Shown here in pieces: positions 54,619 to 64,000 of a stretch of DNA of 64,000 nucleotides. Where the stretch lies: the NCBI GenBank assembly GCA_963715045.1, contig CAVQRC010000002.1, positions 124,001 through 188,000 of the forward strand, in the 5' to 3' direction. Made by a program: the position numbers and the translations under genes. The DNA is from CAVQRC01 sp963715045 (GTDB lineage: Bacteria > Planctomycetota > Planctomycetia > Pirellulales > Lacipirellulaceae). Each line of letters begins with the position of its first letter. Within the stretch, counting starts at the first letter, position 1. The notes below the pieces were generated by a model. It had not been told where the DNA came from. It did not search any database and saw nothing but the letters and a program-made list of their open reading frames with translations.

Positions 54619-57358
54619 TCATTCTCGCCCCCGTGGCGGGGGGAGCTCTTCGGGCTGGGGCGGCAGGGGTTGATCGACGGATGGCGGCACGTCACGGTTG
54701 TCCGGGGCCGCATCTCTGCCGTCGCTCATCTCGAGTTCGACGTGGGCCTCGAGCGTATCACCGGTGAGCGACAACTCGGCCTGCAAGCCGCGAAACCAAC
54801 GAAGCATCGGAAAGGTGTATGCGGGTGGCAGATCGATGAACATGAACTGGTTCTGTGGCGTCAGGGCATTGCTCACCCACACGGCATGACCGTCGTCGAT
54901 GGCCGTGAGTTCATAGGCCCCTTCCAGGGGATCGACGAGTCGACCTCCGACCAGCATTTCGGCGATATCGCGTCCCTGCTCCGGTGAGACATGCAGCTGC
55001 TGCGTGAGCGAGTTCATGAACCGACTACCGCTCAGCGAGGCCTGGCGCGCCCGTTGGTAACCGAATGAGTTGACGAGGTCGGCGACATAACGCTGCGAGA
55101 GGTCATCAATGCGGAGTCGCACCTGGGCCGGCCGCGGAGCGTCGTAGAACTCGAGCTGCGGCGTGATCAGTTCCAGGACCTCGCGTTTGAAGGAAAACAC
55201 GGCCGCGTCTCCCAATTGACGCCGCCAGGTATCGTCGGAAAGTTGCTCATAACCTTCGGGGTCGGCTGGCTTCTCTCCGCGGCCCGCCCCTCCGAGCAGA
55301 GTGTCGAGGATCCCCAACGGGGGTCGGCTGCCGATGTAGCCACGGACGAATTGAGCGGGCGGCGCGCCGTAGTCGACCTTGCCGCGGCTGACCACCAGGG
55401 GCGAGCGGAAGTCGAGCAGGCCGGCGAATGCGTGCGTGGGCTCGCGCGTGCCTCCGAAGAACCCGCCGGGGCGAAGTTGGAGCTCAAGCGAGGCGACCTC
55501 CTCCGGCAACGGGCGTTTGGCAACGTACGAGGGCGGCCCGAGAAACCGGTTCAACATGGAGTACTTGCTCTTATCGAACGGCGTGACCAGCAGATCGGCG
55601 ACAATTCGCTCCTGACCCTCGATGGCCGAAGGCTGGCGGCTGATGGCAGCAATCACCGGATCGACCTGCTGCCATTGCTGCTGGTAGATGTCGGCAAAGC
55701 GGGCGTAGGCTTGGATCTCGGCGGCGGTCACGGCCGTCAATTCGATGTCGGGCACGGGGACAAAGTAGCCGGGTCGGCCGCGGCGTGAATCGGCGAGCTG
55801 CTCGTCTTGTTCGACGAGTTGCGAGCCGTCGGCCCGCACACCGAAGCCGGAGGGAAGCAGGTCAGCGGCGACGAGTTGTGCGGGCGTGGTGGCGGCTACA
55901 CCTTCACCCTGGGCCGCCAGGCGGGCGATGAGGACGGCGTCGATCTCTGCCAGCGACTTCATGCGGCGGGTCATCTCGATGCGGTAATGGGGGCTGATCA
56001 TTTGGCGGAAGAAGGCATCGGAGAGGTAGATGAATACGGTATCGTCGCGGCTGATCGGCACGATCGAGCGGGCGTAGCGGAATTCCTCGGAAGCTGCCAG
56101 CGTGTCTTTCCCGGAGGCCGTGGCCTCGAGGAATCGCTCCGCCATGTGACGGGAGGTCGTCACGAGATGGAAATCGTTGTGCTGGGCGTAATACGACCGC
56201 AACTTGCCCTGCCCTCCGTGGACGTACGAAATCTCGAACTCGCCGAACGCGATCGTTTCCTCGCCGCCGTCTTCGTAGAGTGCCTGGGCCGTGGATCGTT
56301 GCCGCCGCAGGTCGGTCCCGAGCGCGAAGTTGTTTCGGGCTTCGAACAGAATTCCGATCGCGGCGCCCTCGCGGAGAAACGTATCACTGCCGATGATCGC
56401 GACGTCGGCAATGATCGTGGGACCGAGCACCCGGGCCAAGGCATTCTCTTTCAGGCCCAACTGGGTCTCGAGTTTTGCATCGATCCCGTAGTCGATACTT
56501 CGCAAGGCGATCATGTTCGCGAGATCGCCCCGCCACCTGGAAAGAAAATCGCGTAACCAGAGGTAATTGGTGAAGCTGCCGAACCTCACGTAGAGACACT
56601 CATGCGGCACAGCGGTCGCCAGAGGTTCGACTTCGACGTCGCCCTCGAGTGGTGGGTAGCGCAGCGGTGGCGGCTGGATCGGCTCGGGGAGGGCCAGATT
56701 GGCCACCCCGTCGTCGGCCGCAACCGTGTCGAGCAGCGTCTCCTTCTGCATCGCCGAGCGGATCGATTCGGTACCGAACATCAAGCCCAGGGCTTCGTTG
56801 ACGTCGGTGTTGGAAAAGATGCCGGAGCGCAAGCCGCGGCGGATCGAGGGCCAGCCGTCGCGACAGTGTCGCGGTCAGATAGTCCTGGACCACCAGCGGG
56901 TACTCGCGACTTCTCGCCAGCCGGCTCGCATGGTCGGTGTACTGCCGCCACCACTGATCGAGAATCCGCCGGTGGCCACGCGCATCATTCACCGGATCGA
57001 TCACGACGACGTGACGTTCGGGCGTGTAGAGTGTCAACTCCAGTGGCAGATCGCCCTTAAACAGAAAGTAGTAGGTGACGTTGCGGGGGCCACCGATCTG
57101 CAGGGCATCCCGGAGCATGCGGCGAACGAGGGCGTTCTGCACGACGGGATACAGTACCCGCTCGTCGCGTTCGAAGATTGCGAAACGATCATCGCCGAGA
57201 GGCGCGACCGCTCCTCCGGCCGTCACGCTGGTCGTGAGCTTGACGACGCCGAATGGCTGGCCCATGAACGCTTCGACCCGATCGCGGGCGTACCCGGTAC
57301 CCGACGCGGCGAAGGCAACAACGAGCGTGCCGACAACGAGGCGAAATCCACGAATCAT
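54619..57358 (-). CDS. Large exported planctomycete protein of unknown function, one frameshift
   Basis: About 912 residues from ATG 57358 after correction. Signal peptide IRGFRLVVGTLVVAFAASGTGYA. The first frame runs to LSRRLALDPP (about 56840), where an extra G in the GCCGCGG context shifts reading; the second frame continues LRSGIFSNTDVNEALGLMFG to the stop at 54619. Length 3n+1. No family recognised with certainty: it has VQNALVRRMLRDALQIGG, YVRFGSFTNYLWLRDFLSRWRGDLANM, IIGSDTFLREGAAIGILFEARN and FLGPPSYVAKRPLPEEVASLEL, and it ends in a Pro-rich tail. Long conserved-looking text without repeats suggests a folded enzyme or a large secreted structural protein. It lies 37 bp downstream of the metallopeptidase gene on the same strand. 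Confidence 0.75.
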
Positions 57359-57395
57359 CCTCAGACTCCAATCGTTAGGGGCGTGCCGCAGTCCT

Positions 57396-57790
57396 TCAGC
57401 CGTAGCCCAAGTCGGCAATCTGGTCTTCTTCGAGACCGTGATAGTGGGCCAGCTCGTGCAATACGGTAATGCGTATCTGCCGAATCAATTCCTGTTCATC
57501 CAGATGCCCCTGCCCATTGTCGGCCAATTCGAGGATTCCCTGACGATACAAGGTCACCTGATCGGGAAGTCGAAATGGCAGTTCCACGCTGCGTTCGGTA
57601 ATCGGGACACCGGTGTACAATCCGCAAGAGCGCCCCGATCTTCAATGCCCAGTGATCGCAGGACTTCGGGTGCGGGGTGGTCTTCGACGACCAACGGCAT
57701 CACATCGAACAGTTGCAGCACCCAGACCGGCAGGCCGGCCAGGACGCGTTCCAACCGTTGATCAAAAAAATCGCGTAGTCTCGGATCCAT
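57396..57790 (-). CDS. Zinc metallopeptidase-like protein (DUF1025 type), one frameshift
   Basis: About 131 residues after restoring one missing base near 57622-57624. ATG 57790 starts MDPRLRDFFDQRLERVLAGLPVWVLQLFDVMPLVVEDHPAPEVL. The corrected frame continues LYTGVPITERSVELPFRLPDQVTLYRQGILEL, then ITVLHELAHYHGLEEDQIADLGYG, with the HExxH zinc motif and a downstream Glu/Asp. Length is 3n+2, consistent with one deletion. This compact minimal-zincin family is common in bacteria and has no known substrate. First gene of the minus-strand series 57.8-54.6 kb. Confidence 0.85.
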
Positions 57791-57942
57791 CGCTTCTCTT
57801 CTCTGGCCCCACGCTATGCTATCGGTCGCACCGCGGATCGGCTACCGAAAGCGGCCCGAATCCTGCGGCCCCAGGCGGCAGTCGCATGCTGGCAGCAAGT
57901 GCGTTGTCTTGTCAAAGATCACGGCTCTGCGAGAATCTGGTC

Positions 57943-58263
57943 ATGTTATTCCCCAAATTTCAGATCCGTACGATGCTGCTGGCGACCGCCGGGGCCGGTT
58001 TGTTTTTCTTCGCGGCCGCGCGGGCGTTCCGTGGCGAAACGTGGCCGGTGGTCCTCGTCGCGGCGGTAGCGTTCGGAGTTGCCGGGTTGGCGGTCCAGGC
58101 GGGGTTGTTCGGCATCTGCTGGCTGCTGGCCCAGGCCACCGGTCGCAGCAGCGACTCGGCCACAGCACGTGTGGCCTACCCGAATTCCAAGTACGGGCAC
58201 GCGATCCCAGTTCGCCCCGCTCCCCACCCGCCCCGGCAGACGCCCGATGAGGCGTCCCGATGA
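57943..58263 (+). CDS. Small inner-membrane protein of unknown function
   Basis: 106 residues from ATG 57943. It begins LFPKFQIRTMLLATAGAGLFFFAAARAF, the FxIRTLL-type start of many short planctomycete membrane proteins. A second helix is PVVLVAAVAFGVAGLAVQAGLFGICWLLA (about 36-64), followed by a soluble Pro-rich tail. Its stop overlaps the next ATG (ATGA at 58260-58263), so the two genes are probably translationally coupled. Confidence 0.7.
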   Translation: MLFPKFQIRTMLLATAGAGLFFFAAARAFRGETWPVVLVAAVAFGVAGLAVQAGLFGICWLLAQATGRSSDSATARVAYPNSKYGHAIPVRPAPHPPRQTPDEASR

Positions 58264-60443
58264 CCGCCCTGTCACGCCCCTGCAGGCCGGGTCGTCGGAC
58301 ACTCCTTGGAGTTCTGTGGGCGACCATTCTGCCGCTGACCGTACCGCAGGTTGGCAGTGCTTCTACCGGCGGTTTGATCACCCTGCCACTGCCGCGGGTC
58401 GCGGCGCCGGCAGCTGCTCTCGCTCAAACTGGACGCGACCTGGGTCAACGGCTTCGGATACCGTCCCATCCGGATCACGATCAACGCGGCGAATCCGCCC
58501 GTCGCCGAGCAGACCCTGCAGTTCGAAATGGTTGCCCACGGGCAGGCCAACAACGGGAACGTTCGCGTCCTGCAGGAGGTGGAATTACCCGCCGGGGCAG
58601 CGTCCGTCCAAGCGACGATCCGCCTGCCGCAGCACGACTCGATCCAGTTCCTGTGGTGGAATGTGCACATTGACGGCGTGTTCGCGGCCGAACTCTCCAT
58701 CGACAAGCAGACGCCGGTCTCGATCGCCAATACGGTCGGCACGGGCAATTTCGATCACGCGCGGCTGCTGGTGATCGCACCCGATGCCGCTCCGGGGAAT
58801 CTCGCTGCCCTGATGGGCCAGGCCTGGAACCAGTTTCGGAATCTACCGCCGCCGGCGCGGATCGGTCCTGGTAGCAGTCCGCTGCTGCCACCAGCTGCGT
58901 CATTCCTCGGCGCGAACGGACAATCGATCGACTTGCGTTCAGAACCGCAGGTGATCGCCTTGACGATCGACTCGCTGCCGCGGCACGTTCTGGACTACAC
59001 GGCCTTCGACGCGATCGTCGCCACACACGGGCAACTGCAGACCGTCGCCGATGGATCTCCGCGAGCGATGACCGCGATTCGTGACTGGGTGGGCACCGGC
59101 GGAACCGTGTGGGTGCACGGGTTGTTGGACAGCAGCGACGCCTTGAACGGCGTCGAGGCGTTGTTCGATCTCGGTCCGGAACCGAGCGACATCGGCAATC
59201 CAGAGAAACGTGGCTGGCAACCGATGCGGATGACACGCAGCCGTGGATACGACCCGATGCGTCCGCTGATCCTGACGACCGATCCCAATCAACACGGAAT
59301 CTTCTACCGCCAACGCGATCTGGGCAGCATCGTCATCTCGCGATACAACTTCGACGAATCCAGCAGACTGATCCAGTTACGCGATCTGGATCCGGCTACT
59401 TCGGCCCTGGTCTGGGGTACGCGGCACGGGGTGGTGCCGTCGGCACCGAGTCCTTCATTTCCCACGCTGCTAATCCCGGACGTGGGCCTCGCCCCGATCG
59501 GAGAGTTCCAGTTCTTGATCACGCTGTTCGTGATCCTGATCGGCCCGTTTTGTACTGGTTGCTGCGACGATCGGGACGTTTGCATTTGATGATTCTGGCC
59601 GTTCCCGCCGCCGCCCTGGCGGTGACCGCCACGATGTTCCTGTATGCCTTGTTCGGTGACGGGCTGTCCGCACGGCTGCGGGCGTTCAGTTATACGCGGC
59701 TCGATCAGCAACAGGGTAAGGCCTACCGTTGGGCCCGGTTGTCGTACTACGCGGGTCTGGCGCCGTCGGAAGGTCTCGCGTTTCCGAACGACACGGCGGT
59801 CTATCCGGTGCTGCCGAGCGGCGTGCAGCGACGGGGGCGGCGATCTGGCACGACGACCACCCGCACGGTCGATTGGGCCGGCAGACAACTCCTGACGTCC
59901 GGCTGGCTGAACTCGCGGACACCCACCCAGTACCTCACGGTGTCCGCCCGGGAGAGCAAGCGGCGGTTGCAGATTGCCACGCCCACTGCCGATCGCTGCC
60001 GAGTCAAGAACCTCCTGGGCGTCCCCGTGGAGTTTGTCATCCTCCGCAACAGAGCGGGCCAGTTGTTTTTGGGCAATAGGATCCCGCAGGACGAGCAGGC
60101 CGACTTGCAGCCGACCGAGCCGTACCTGGCATCTCAACTGCTTCGCGATCGGTTCCAGGAGCAGATGCCCCGCGCTCCCGATGGCTATGCCGAGACGGGC
60201 GAAGGGATCTTTGGAGGCTGGCGGCGGGGCCGCGGTTACCAAGGCGCGGCCAGCATGTCGACCAGCCGGCTGCAACTCGCCGTGACCCGCATCGCCGAGC
60301 CCTCGAAGTCAGGCAGCAGCGACCCCGTGAGCCTGTCACCTGGCTCGTACGTCGTGATTACGAATACCACGCCGGGGATCAGCCTCGGGCTCGAGGGCAT
60401 TATCGAGGAAGCGAGTTTTCATGTCGTCGAAGGTTTCTTTTAG
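58260..60443 (+). CDS. Large membrane-anchored protein of unknown function, two frameshifts
   Basis: About 727 residues from ATG 58260, two compensating indels (+1 at about 58407, -1 at about 59547), so total length is still a multiple of three. N-terminal signal LLGVLWATILPLTVPQVGSA. A beta-rich ectodomain follows (LSLKLDATWVNGFGYRPIRITI, VAHGQANNGNVRVLQEVELP). Then a Rossmann-like region resembling class I glutamine-amidotransferase-fold domains of membrane proteins (VIALTIDSLPRHVLDYTAFDAIVATHGQL.., GTGGTVWVHGLLDSSDAL). Two membrane helices come next (FLITLFVILIGPVLYWLL and ILAVPAAALAVTATMFLYALF, about 420-465), then a final soluble domain. This layout recalls uncharacterised proteins encoded with MoxR/DUF58 operons, which are not present here. 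Confidence 0.65.
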
Positions 60444-60489
60444 TTCAGTACGTTTCCTCTATGCCGACAGGCACAAGGCTGCCGGAGGG

Positions 60490-60572
60490 CGAAATGAGTA
60501 ATGACTAATGCCTAATGACTAAGGAATGCCGAATACCGAATGACGAAGCAAACCCGGTCTTGGGCATTGGTC
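60490..60572. repeat. Heptad-array repeat (R3), right half missing
   Basis: Left half intact (AATGAGTAATGACTAATGCC, GACTAAGGAATGCCGAATAC, TGACGAAGCAAACCCGGTCT), then GGGCATTGGTC, after which the expected TCATTCGGAATTAG half is replaced by unrelated GC-rich DNA at about 60573. Confidence 0.7.
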
Positions 60573-61475
60573 TGCCGACCCGCCTTCAACCCGGCGCCAG
60601 AACACGTTGGGACCCGCCGCCTCGGCCGTGCAAACGGGCCACAGGGGTTCCCCGCCCCAAAGCCGGCCTGAGATCCTGCACGGCGTCTCATCCGGCAGGA
60701 ACACCAGCGCCACGTCGGTCAGCCATTCGACCCGATCGTCCTCGTGGACCAGCGATACCTCCTTGAACCCCTTCAGCTTCCAGAGTTCCCGGCTTTGGCC
60801 GGTGAAGAACAGGGTGTGGTCATCGGCAAAGGCGAACCCGGTGATCGGGCCGTCGCGCGTGAAACGCGGGACGAATCGGCCGTTGCGAAGCTCGTACAGC
60901 GAGGCAGGGCGGAAGTTGCCCGAACTCACAAACAGGCGACCTTCGGGATCGAAAGCGAAATGGCCCGCCCAGTGCCCCCCCACCTGGTCAAGAGGTACGG
61001 TTGCGAAAACCTCCGCCTCGCCGGCATGCCGGTTCAGCAGGTAGATGGTCCCGTCGCTTTCCTGGCCCGTCGCCTCGCTGAAGAAGAGGCGGCCGCGAGG
61101 ATCGTAGGCTATGTCGCGAATACGCCTCTCATGTGAATGCAGCGCCTCCTCTCGCGTTCCGTCCGTCGTGCAGATCTGCTTGGTGTTGGCGTCAGCGAGA
61201 CAGAAGGAACCGCATCCATGACAGGCGAGGGCGGACAGGCCGAGGCTGGGACGTTCATACACCGGGCGCAACGTCTTCGCGCCGCCATGCCCCGGCACGT
61301 TCACGACTTGGAAGATCGCGCCGGGACGCGCGCGGGCGTCCACAACGTACACTTCATCGGGAACGCGTTCCTCGCCCAGCCGCTGCAACGGCCGGAACCT
61401 CTTCGTTGCCTCCTGCGCTTGCAGACAGCAGGCCGCCGCCCCCGCAAGCATTGTGGCCAAAAGGGTTCGTTTCAT
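60519..61475 (-). CDS. Exported NHL/SMP-30-like beta-propeller protein, 3' end cut
   Basis: 318 residues from ATG 61475. Signal peptide LLATMLAGAAACCLQAQE. Beta-propeller strands: DIAYDPRGRLFFSEATGQESDGTIYLLNRHAGEAEVFATV, HFAFDPEGRLFVSSGNFRPASLYELRNGRFV, FAFADDHTLFFTGQSRELWKLKGF and DVALVFLPDE. A Cys pair (CHGCGSFCLADANTKQIC) lies in the first third. The last ~17 residues (CPRPGLLRHSVFGIP) are not family sequence: they are encoded by the R3 repeat, so the true gene is cut at about 60573. Related proteins can be lactonases or structural propellers; activity here is unknown. Confidence 0.75.
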   Translation of the reverse strand: MKRTLLATMLAGAAACCLQAQEATKRFRPLQRLGEERVPDEVYVVDARARPGAIFQVVNVPGHGGAKTLRPVYERPSLGLSALACHGCGSFCLADANTKQICTTDGTREEALHSHERRIRDIAYDPRGRLFFSEATGQESDGTIYLLNRHAGEAEVFATVPLDQVGGHWAGHFAFDPEGRLFVSSGNFRPASLYELRNGRFVPRFTRDGPITGFAFADDHTLFFTGQSRELWKLKGFKEVSLVHEDDRVEWLTDVALVFLPDETPCRISGRLWGGEPLWPVCTAEAAGPNVFWRRVEGGSADQCPRPGLLRHSVFGIP

Positions 61476-62163
61476 GCTCCGGTGCTCCGTTGATGCATGT
61501 TCAGAGGTGGGCAGAACGTCGGCCCCAGGTACACTGAGATTGGGCTCCGATACCATCCGGCCGATGCCAAGTAAAGCTTGATCGGCGTCGCTTTGCTCGA
61601 CAGCGGACTGTTGCCCAACCCACCCAGAGTTAGACCGGCAGTCCGCGCGGCAGGTCGGCCACAGGCGTTCGAGGATCCCGTCTCTGCCACGAAGCCGCGG
61701 CCACCGGCGAAGTCAGTGGCTTGAAGTCATGCGAGCCGCTCGGAGCGGATCGGTTGGCGAGCCACCCAAGGTGGCCGCGTCCGTCCTGCCGCCGGGGGTC
61801 CGTCCGATAGCCGGATGCGGCCGACTCATCCATCGGCCGCCCATCGATGCGCTGCGACCCGCCTGCACAGCGCTCTGGGCTTCGCGAGGGCTTCTCGCAC
61901 ACCCTACGGCCGGCACGGCCGCCCTTCTTCGCAACCGGACCCGCCCTCCCGGCCGGGCGGGGGCCGCGGGCCCTCTTCGGAACGGATTGCCTGCGGCGTT
62001 CGGACGCGCCGTCCGGAACCGCGACAGCGGTTCCGCTCACGAGGAACTCAAAGGACGCCGAAGGCGACAGCCCGGTGCTTTCCCGCCTTCCGCGACATCC
62101 CCCGCATTTCGTAGTCTCCTCCCGGACCGCATCGCTCATCCCCTTCCCCCAGGAGGTCTTCCC
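61476..62163. other. Gene-free GC-rich spacer
   Basis: About 690 bp between divergent genes. Long frames exist on both strands because of high GC, but they are Arg/Pro/Ala-rich, overlap one another and show no family sequence. The only clear signal is AGGAGG at 62151-62156, the ribosome site of the next gene. Confidence 0.5.
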
Positions 62164-63461
62164 ATGAGATGGAGCTGTTCCATTCTGCCCCTGCTTCTCG
62201 CCGCAGGCTGTGCGACCACGTCGACGTACGAGCCGCCGTCCGCAATGCCGCCCGCTCCGCCGCCCGTCAGTCCAACGCGCGGCATGTTCAACGTCGCCGA
62301 CTTCGGCGCCGCTCGGCGACGGCACGACCGACGACACCGCCGCGTTCCAGGCGGCGCTCGACGCCGCGGCCGCCGCGGGCGGCGGCGTCGTCATCGTCCC
62401 CGCCGGCGGATTCCTCATCGCAGGGCATCTCAACGTGCCGGACCACGTCGCCCTCGAAGGCGTCTGGCGCGCGCCCGCACGAACCGCCGGGATCCACGGC
62501 ACCACCCTCCTGGCCGTCGAAGGTCAAGGCGATGCCGAAGGAATCCCCTTCGTCACGCTGCGCACCAACGCAACGATCAAGGGCCTCACGATCCATTATC
62601 CCGATCAGATCGACGAGGATCCGCCGCACGCCTATCCCTGGACCGTGCGCGGGATCGGCGACAACTGCACGATCATCGACGTTCTCATGACCAATCCCTA
62701 CCAGGCCGTCGATTTCGGCACGTTCCCCGCCGGCCGCCACCTCATCAGCCGTCTCTACGCCCAGGCGCTCTACCGCGGCGTCTTCGTCGACAAGTGCTTC
62801 GACGTCGGCCGCATCGAGAACGTCCATCTCTGGCCGTTCTGGAAGATCTCGCCCGCCCTGCGCTCGTTCTCCGAACGGGAAGGCGTCGCCTTTGTCTTCG
62901 GCCGGACCGACTGGGAATACGTCAGCAACTGCTTCTGCATCTCCTACGGCGTCGGGTTTCCTCTTCAAGGCGTTCAACGACGGTCCCGGCAACGTGATCG
63001 TCACCGGCTCGGGTTCCGACGTCGGCCCGTGCGCCGTACGGGTCGAACACGTGCAGGATCACGCCGGCGTCACCTTCGCCAATTGCCAGATCATGGCCGG
63101 CGTCGAGATCCTGCCGTCGAACCGCGGTCCCGTGAAGTTCACCGCAAGCGGGTTCTGGCCCGTCGACACCACCCGCGAACAGGTCGTCGTCGACGGCTCG
63201 GGGACCTCACGCTGAACGGCTGCCATTTCGCCGGCTGGGGCCGCGCCGATCCCGAGGCGCCCTGCATCCGGGTCCAAGGCGGACGCGCGCTGGTGACCGG
63301 GTGCGACTTCATGGACCCGGCCAAGACCCAGGTTGTCGTCGAAGACGGCGCGGACGGCCTGGCCATGACGGGATGCCGTCTGCGCGGGCGGCATGCGCGT
63401 GGAGACGCCCGCCGAACCCGGTCCGGAGATCCAGGTCGGCTTCAACCTGACCGAGCCCTGA
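62164..63461 (+). pseudogene. Pectate-lyase-3-type right-handed beta-helix lipoprotein, four frameshifts
   Basis: About 431 residues if four single-base indels are corrected; length 3n+2 equals their net effect. ATG 62164 follows AGGAGG. Lipoprotein signal ILPLLLAAGC (Cys16). The frames join as FNVADFGA|LGDGTTDDTAAFQAALDAAAAAGGG (insertion at about 62311), SYGVGF|LFKAFNDGPGN (extra T at 62957-62959), VVVDGSG|DLTLNGCHFAGWG (missing G at 63201-63204), and CRLRGG|MRVETPAEPGPEIQVGFNLTEP (extra G at 63386-63388). The start is the classic pectate-lyase-superfamily N-cap; the rest is beta-helix coils (ATIKGLTIHYP, ISRLYAQALYRGVFVDKC, ALVTGCDFMDPAKTQVVVED). Such proteins are polysaccharide lyases or binding modules. 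Confidence 0.75.
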
Positions 63462-64000
63462 CCGCTCCCGGAGCGGGGTGAGGACACCCCTCTCGACAAG
63501 GGGAACGACCCGTTCTCTTCGTGGTACGCGCCGAGCGCCGAGCGGCGCTCTCTGCAATGCGCCGTGCATAGATAGTCCCTGTTGCGGAAGACCTGTGCGA
63601 TGGCGGCAAACGTCCGGTTTCCTCGTGGAGGACGCGCTGCGCGCGTATTCCGGTCGCCGCAAAGCTCTGAGTCGGCGAGGACCCCTTTCCGCAACAGAAA
63701 CTAGATAGATCCCGCTCGACACGCGGGATCTGCTCCCGGAACCGGAACGTGCACAACCCGACCCACCCTCTTCGTGGAGGACGCCCCGGGCCCGCCCGTG
63801 GCGGGGTGCCGGGCGTGTCTGCATCCTCCCTCGTTCACCGGGCACGGCCGACATGGCCGCCATGTACACCAGGTCCGCCCCTGCGGGAGCCGGGGTGCAG
63901 AGCCCTGAACCGTGCCCGTTCTGGTTCATGGGCCCCCACCCCGCTCTTCACCCGCGGGACGAGGGCGTCCCCGCTCCACGCGGAGCACGAACACGATCCA
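63462..64000. other. Gene-free spacer at window end
   Basis: About 540 bp after the beta-helix gene. It contains an 11-bp inverted repeat, CTGTTGCGGAA at 63579-63589 and TTCCGCAACAG at 63687-63697, and two CTCGTGGAGGACGC-like motifs (about 63622 and 63771). No gene is supported; the frames are shadows. Confidence 0.5.

Noticed and set aside
50079..59547. Programmed ribosomal frameshifting
   Set aside because: The sites share no slippery heptamer or downstream structure, involve both +1 and -1 changes, and occur in unrelated genes.
61729..62163. Extension of the beta-helix gene upstream to 61729
   Set aside because: The extra ~145 residues are Arg/Pro-rich; AGGAGG and a lipoprotein signal mark the start at 62164.

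Overview
The window looks like a chromosomal stretch from a GC-rich planctomycete (Pirellulales/Planctomycetaceae-like), probably an environmental or metagenome-derived contig. The evidence is the gene content: DUF1501, DUF1549/DUF1553 and PPC-domain proteins, a WD40/c-type cytochrome protein, a DUF1559 prepilin-like protein, a LEPR-XLL-type surface protein, PEP-CTERM and dockerin-like proteins, two DUF1080 proteins, Tat-exported Gfo/Idh/MocA oxidoreductases, and a Rhodopirellula-type ECF sigma factor paired with a FecR-like protein. No tRNA, rRNA or CRISPR array was seen. Layout: 1-9.2 kb holds the planctomycete export/cytochrome genes (partial WD40-cytochrome, DUF1501, PPC, DUF1549/1553, oxidoreductase). 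9.2-11.8 kb is a hairpin-bearing spacer plus an AT-richer kelch-like/ankyrin pair. 11.8-18.5 kb is a minus-strand sugar-acid cluster: oxidoreductase, LarA-like racemase, uronate isomerase uxaC, sulfatase and an XylR-type regulator. 18.7-25.6 kb has recQ, an SDR, a DUF1559 protein, a repeat-built surface protein and a 2-hydroxyacid dehydrogenase. 25.8-28.1 kb encodes a ribose-type ABC permease and binding lipoprotein without an adjacent ATPase. 28.5-32.2 kb has cutC, a tandem REP-like palindrome array, a DUF1080 protein and a REP-associated tyrosine transposase (RAYT). 32.2-38.2 kb is a lipA / E1alpha / E1beta / E2 operon of a lipoate-dependent 2-oxoacid dehydrogenase, with cysK upstream. 39.3-43.9 kb is a sigma / FecR / dockerin / PEP-CTERM operon. 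44.6-50.9 kb is a maltodextrin module: GH13 lipoprotein, binding protein fused to a MalF-type permease, MalG, MalK. 51-60.4 kb holds DUF1080, CbiX, DUF309, a zinc metallopeptidase and several large planctomycete proteins of unknown function. 60.5-64 kb carries a beta-propeller protein and a beta-helix lipoprotein. Two themes cut across the window. First, intergenic DNA is unusually rich in dispersed palindromic repeats: at least four families (REP/RAYT palindrome, 85-bp inverted repeat behind recQ, heptad-array hairpins, 80-bp GATCCCAAAAC palindromes) plus short tandem arrays. Second, about 14 single-base frameshifts interrupt otherwise conserved genes. In each gene the net indel count restores a whole-codon length, which fits uncorrected long-read errors better than decay. 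One of these creates an apparent E1beta-E2 fusion. The last ~3.4 kb begins in the middle of a heptad repeat and may be a chimeric join or a recombination junction. The genes suggest a heterotrophic, polysaccharide-scavenging lifestyle: sulfated and uronate sugars, maltodextrins, and keto-sugars via DUF1080 and Gfo/Idh/MocA enzymes.
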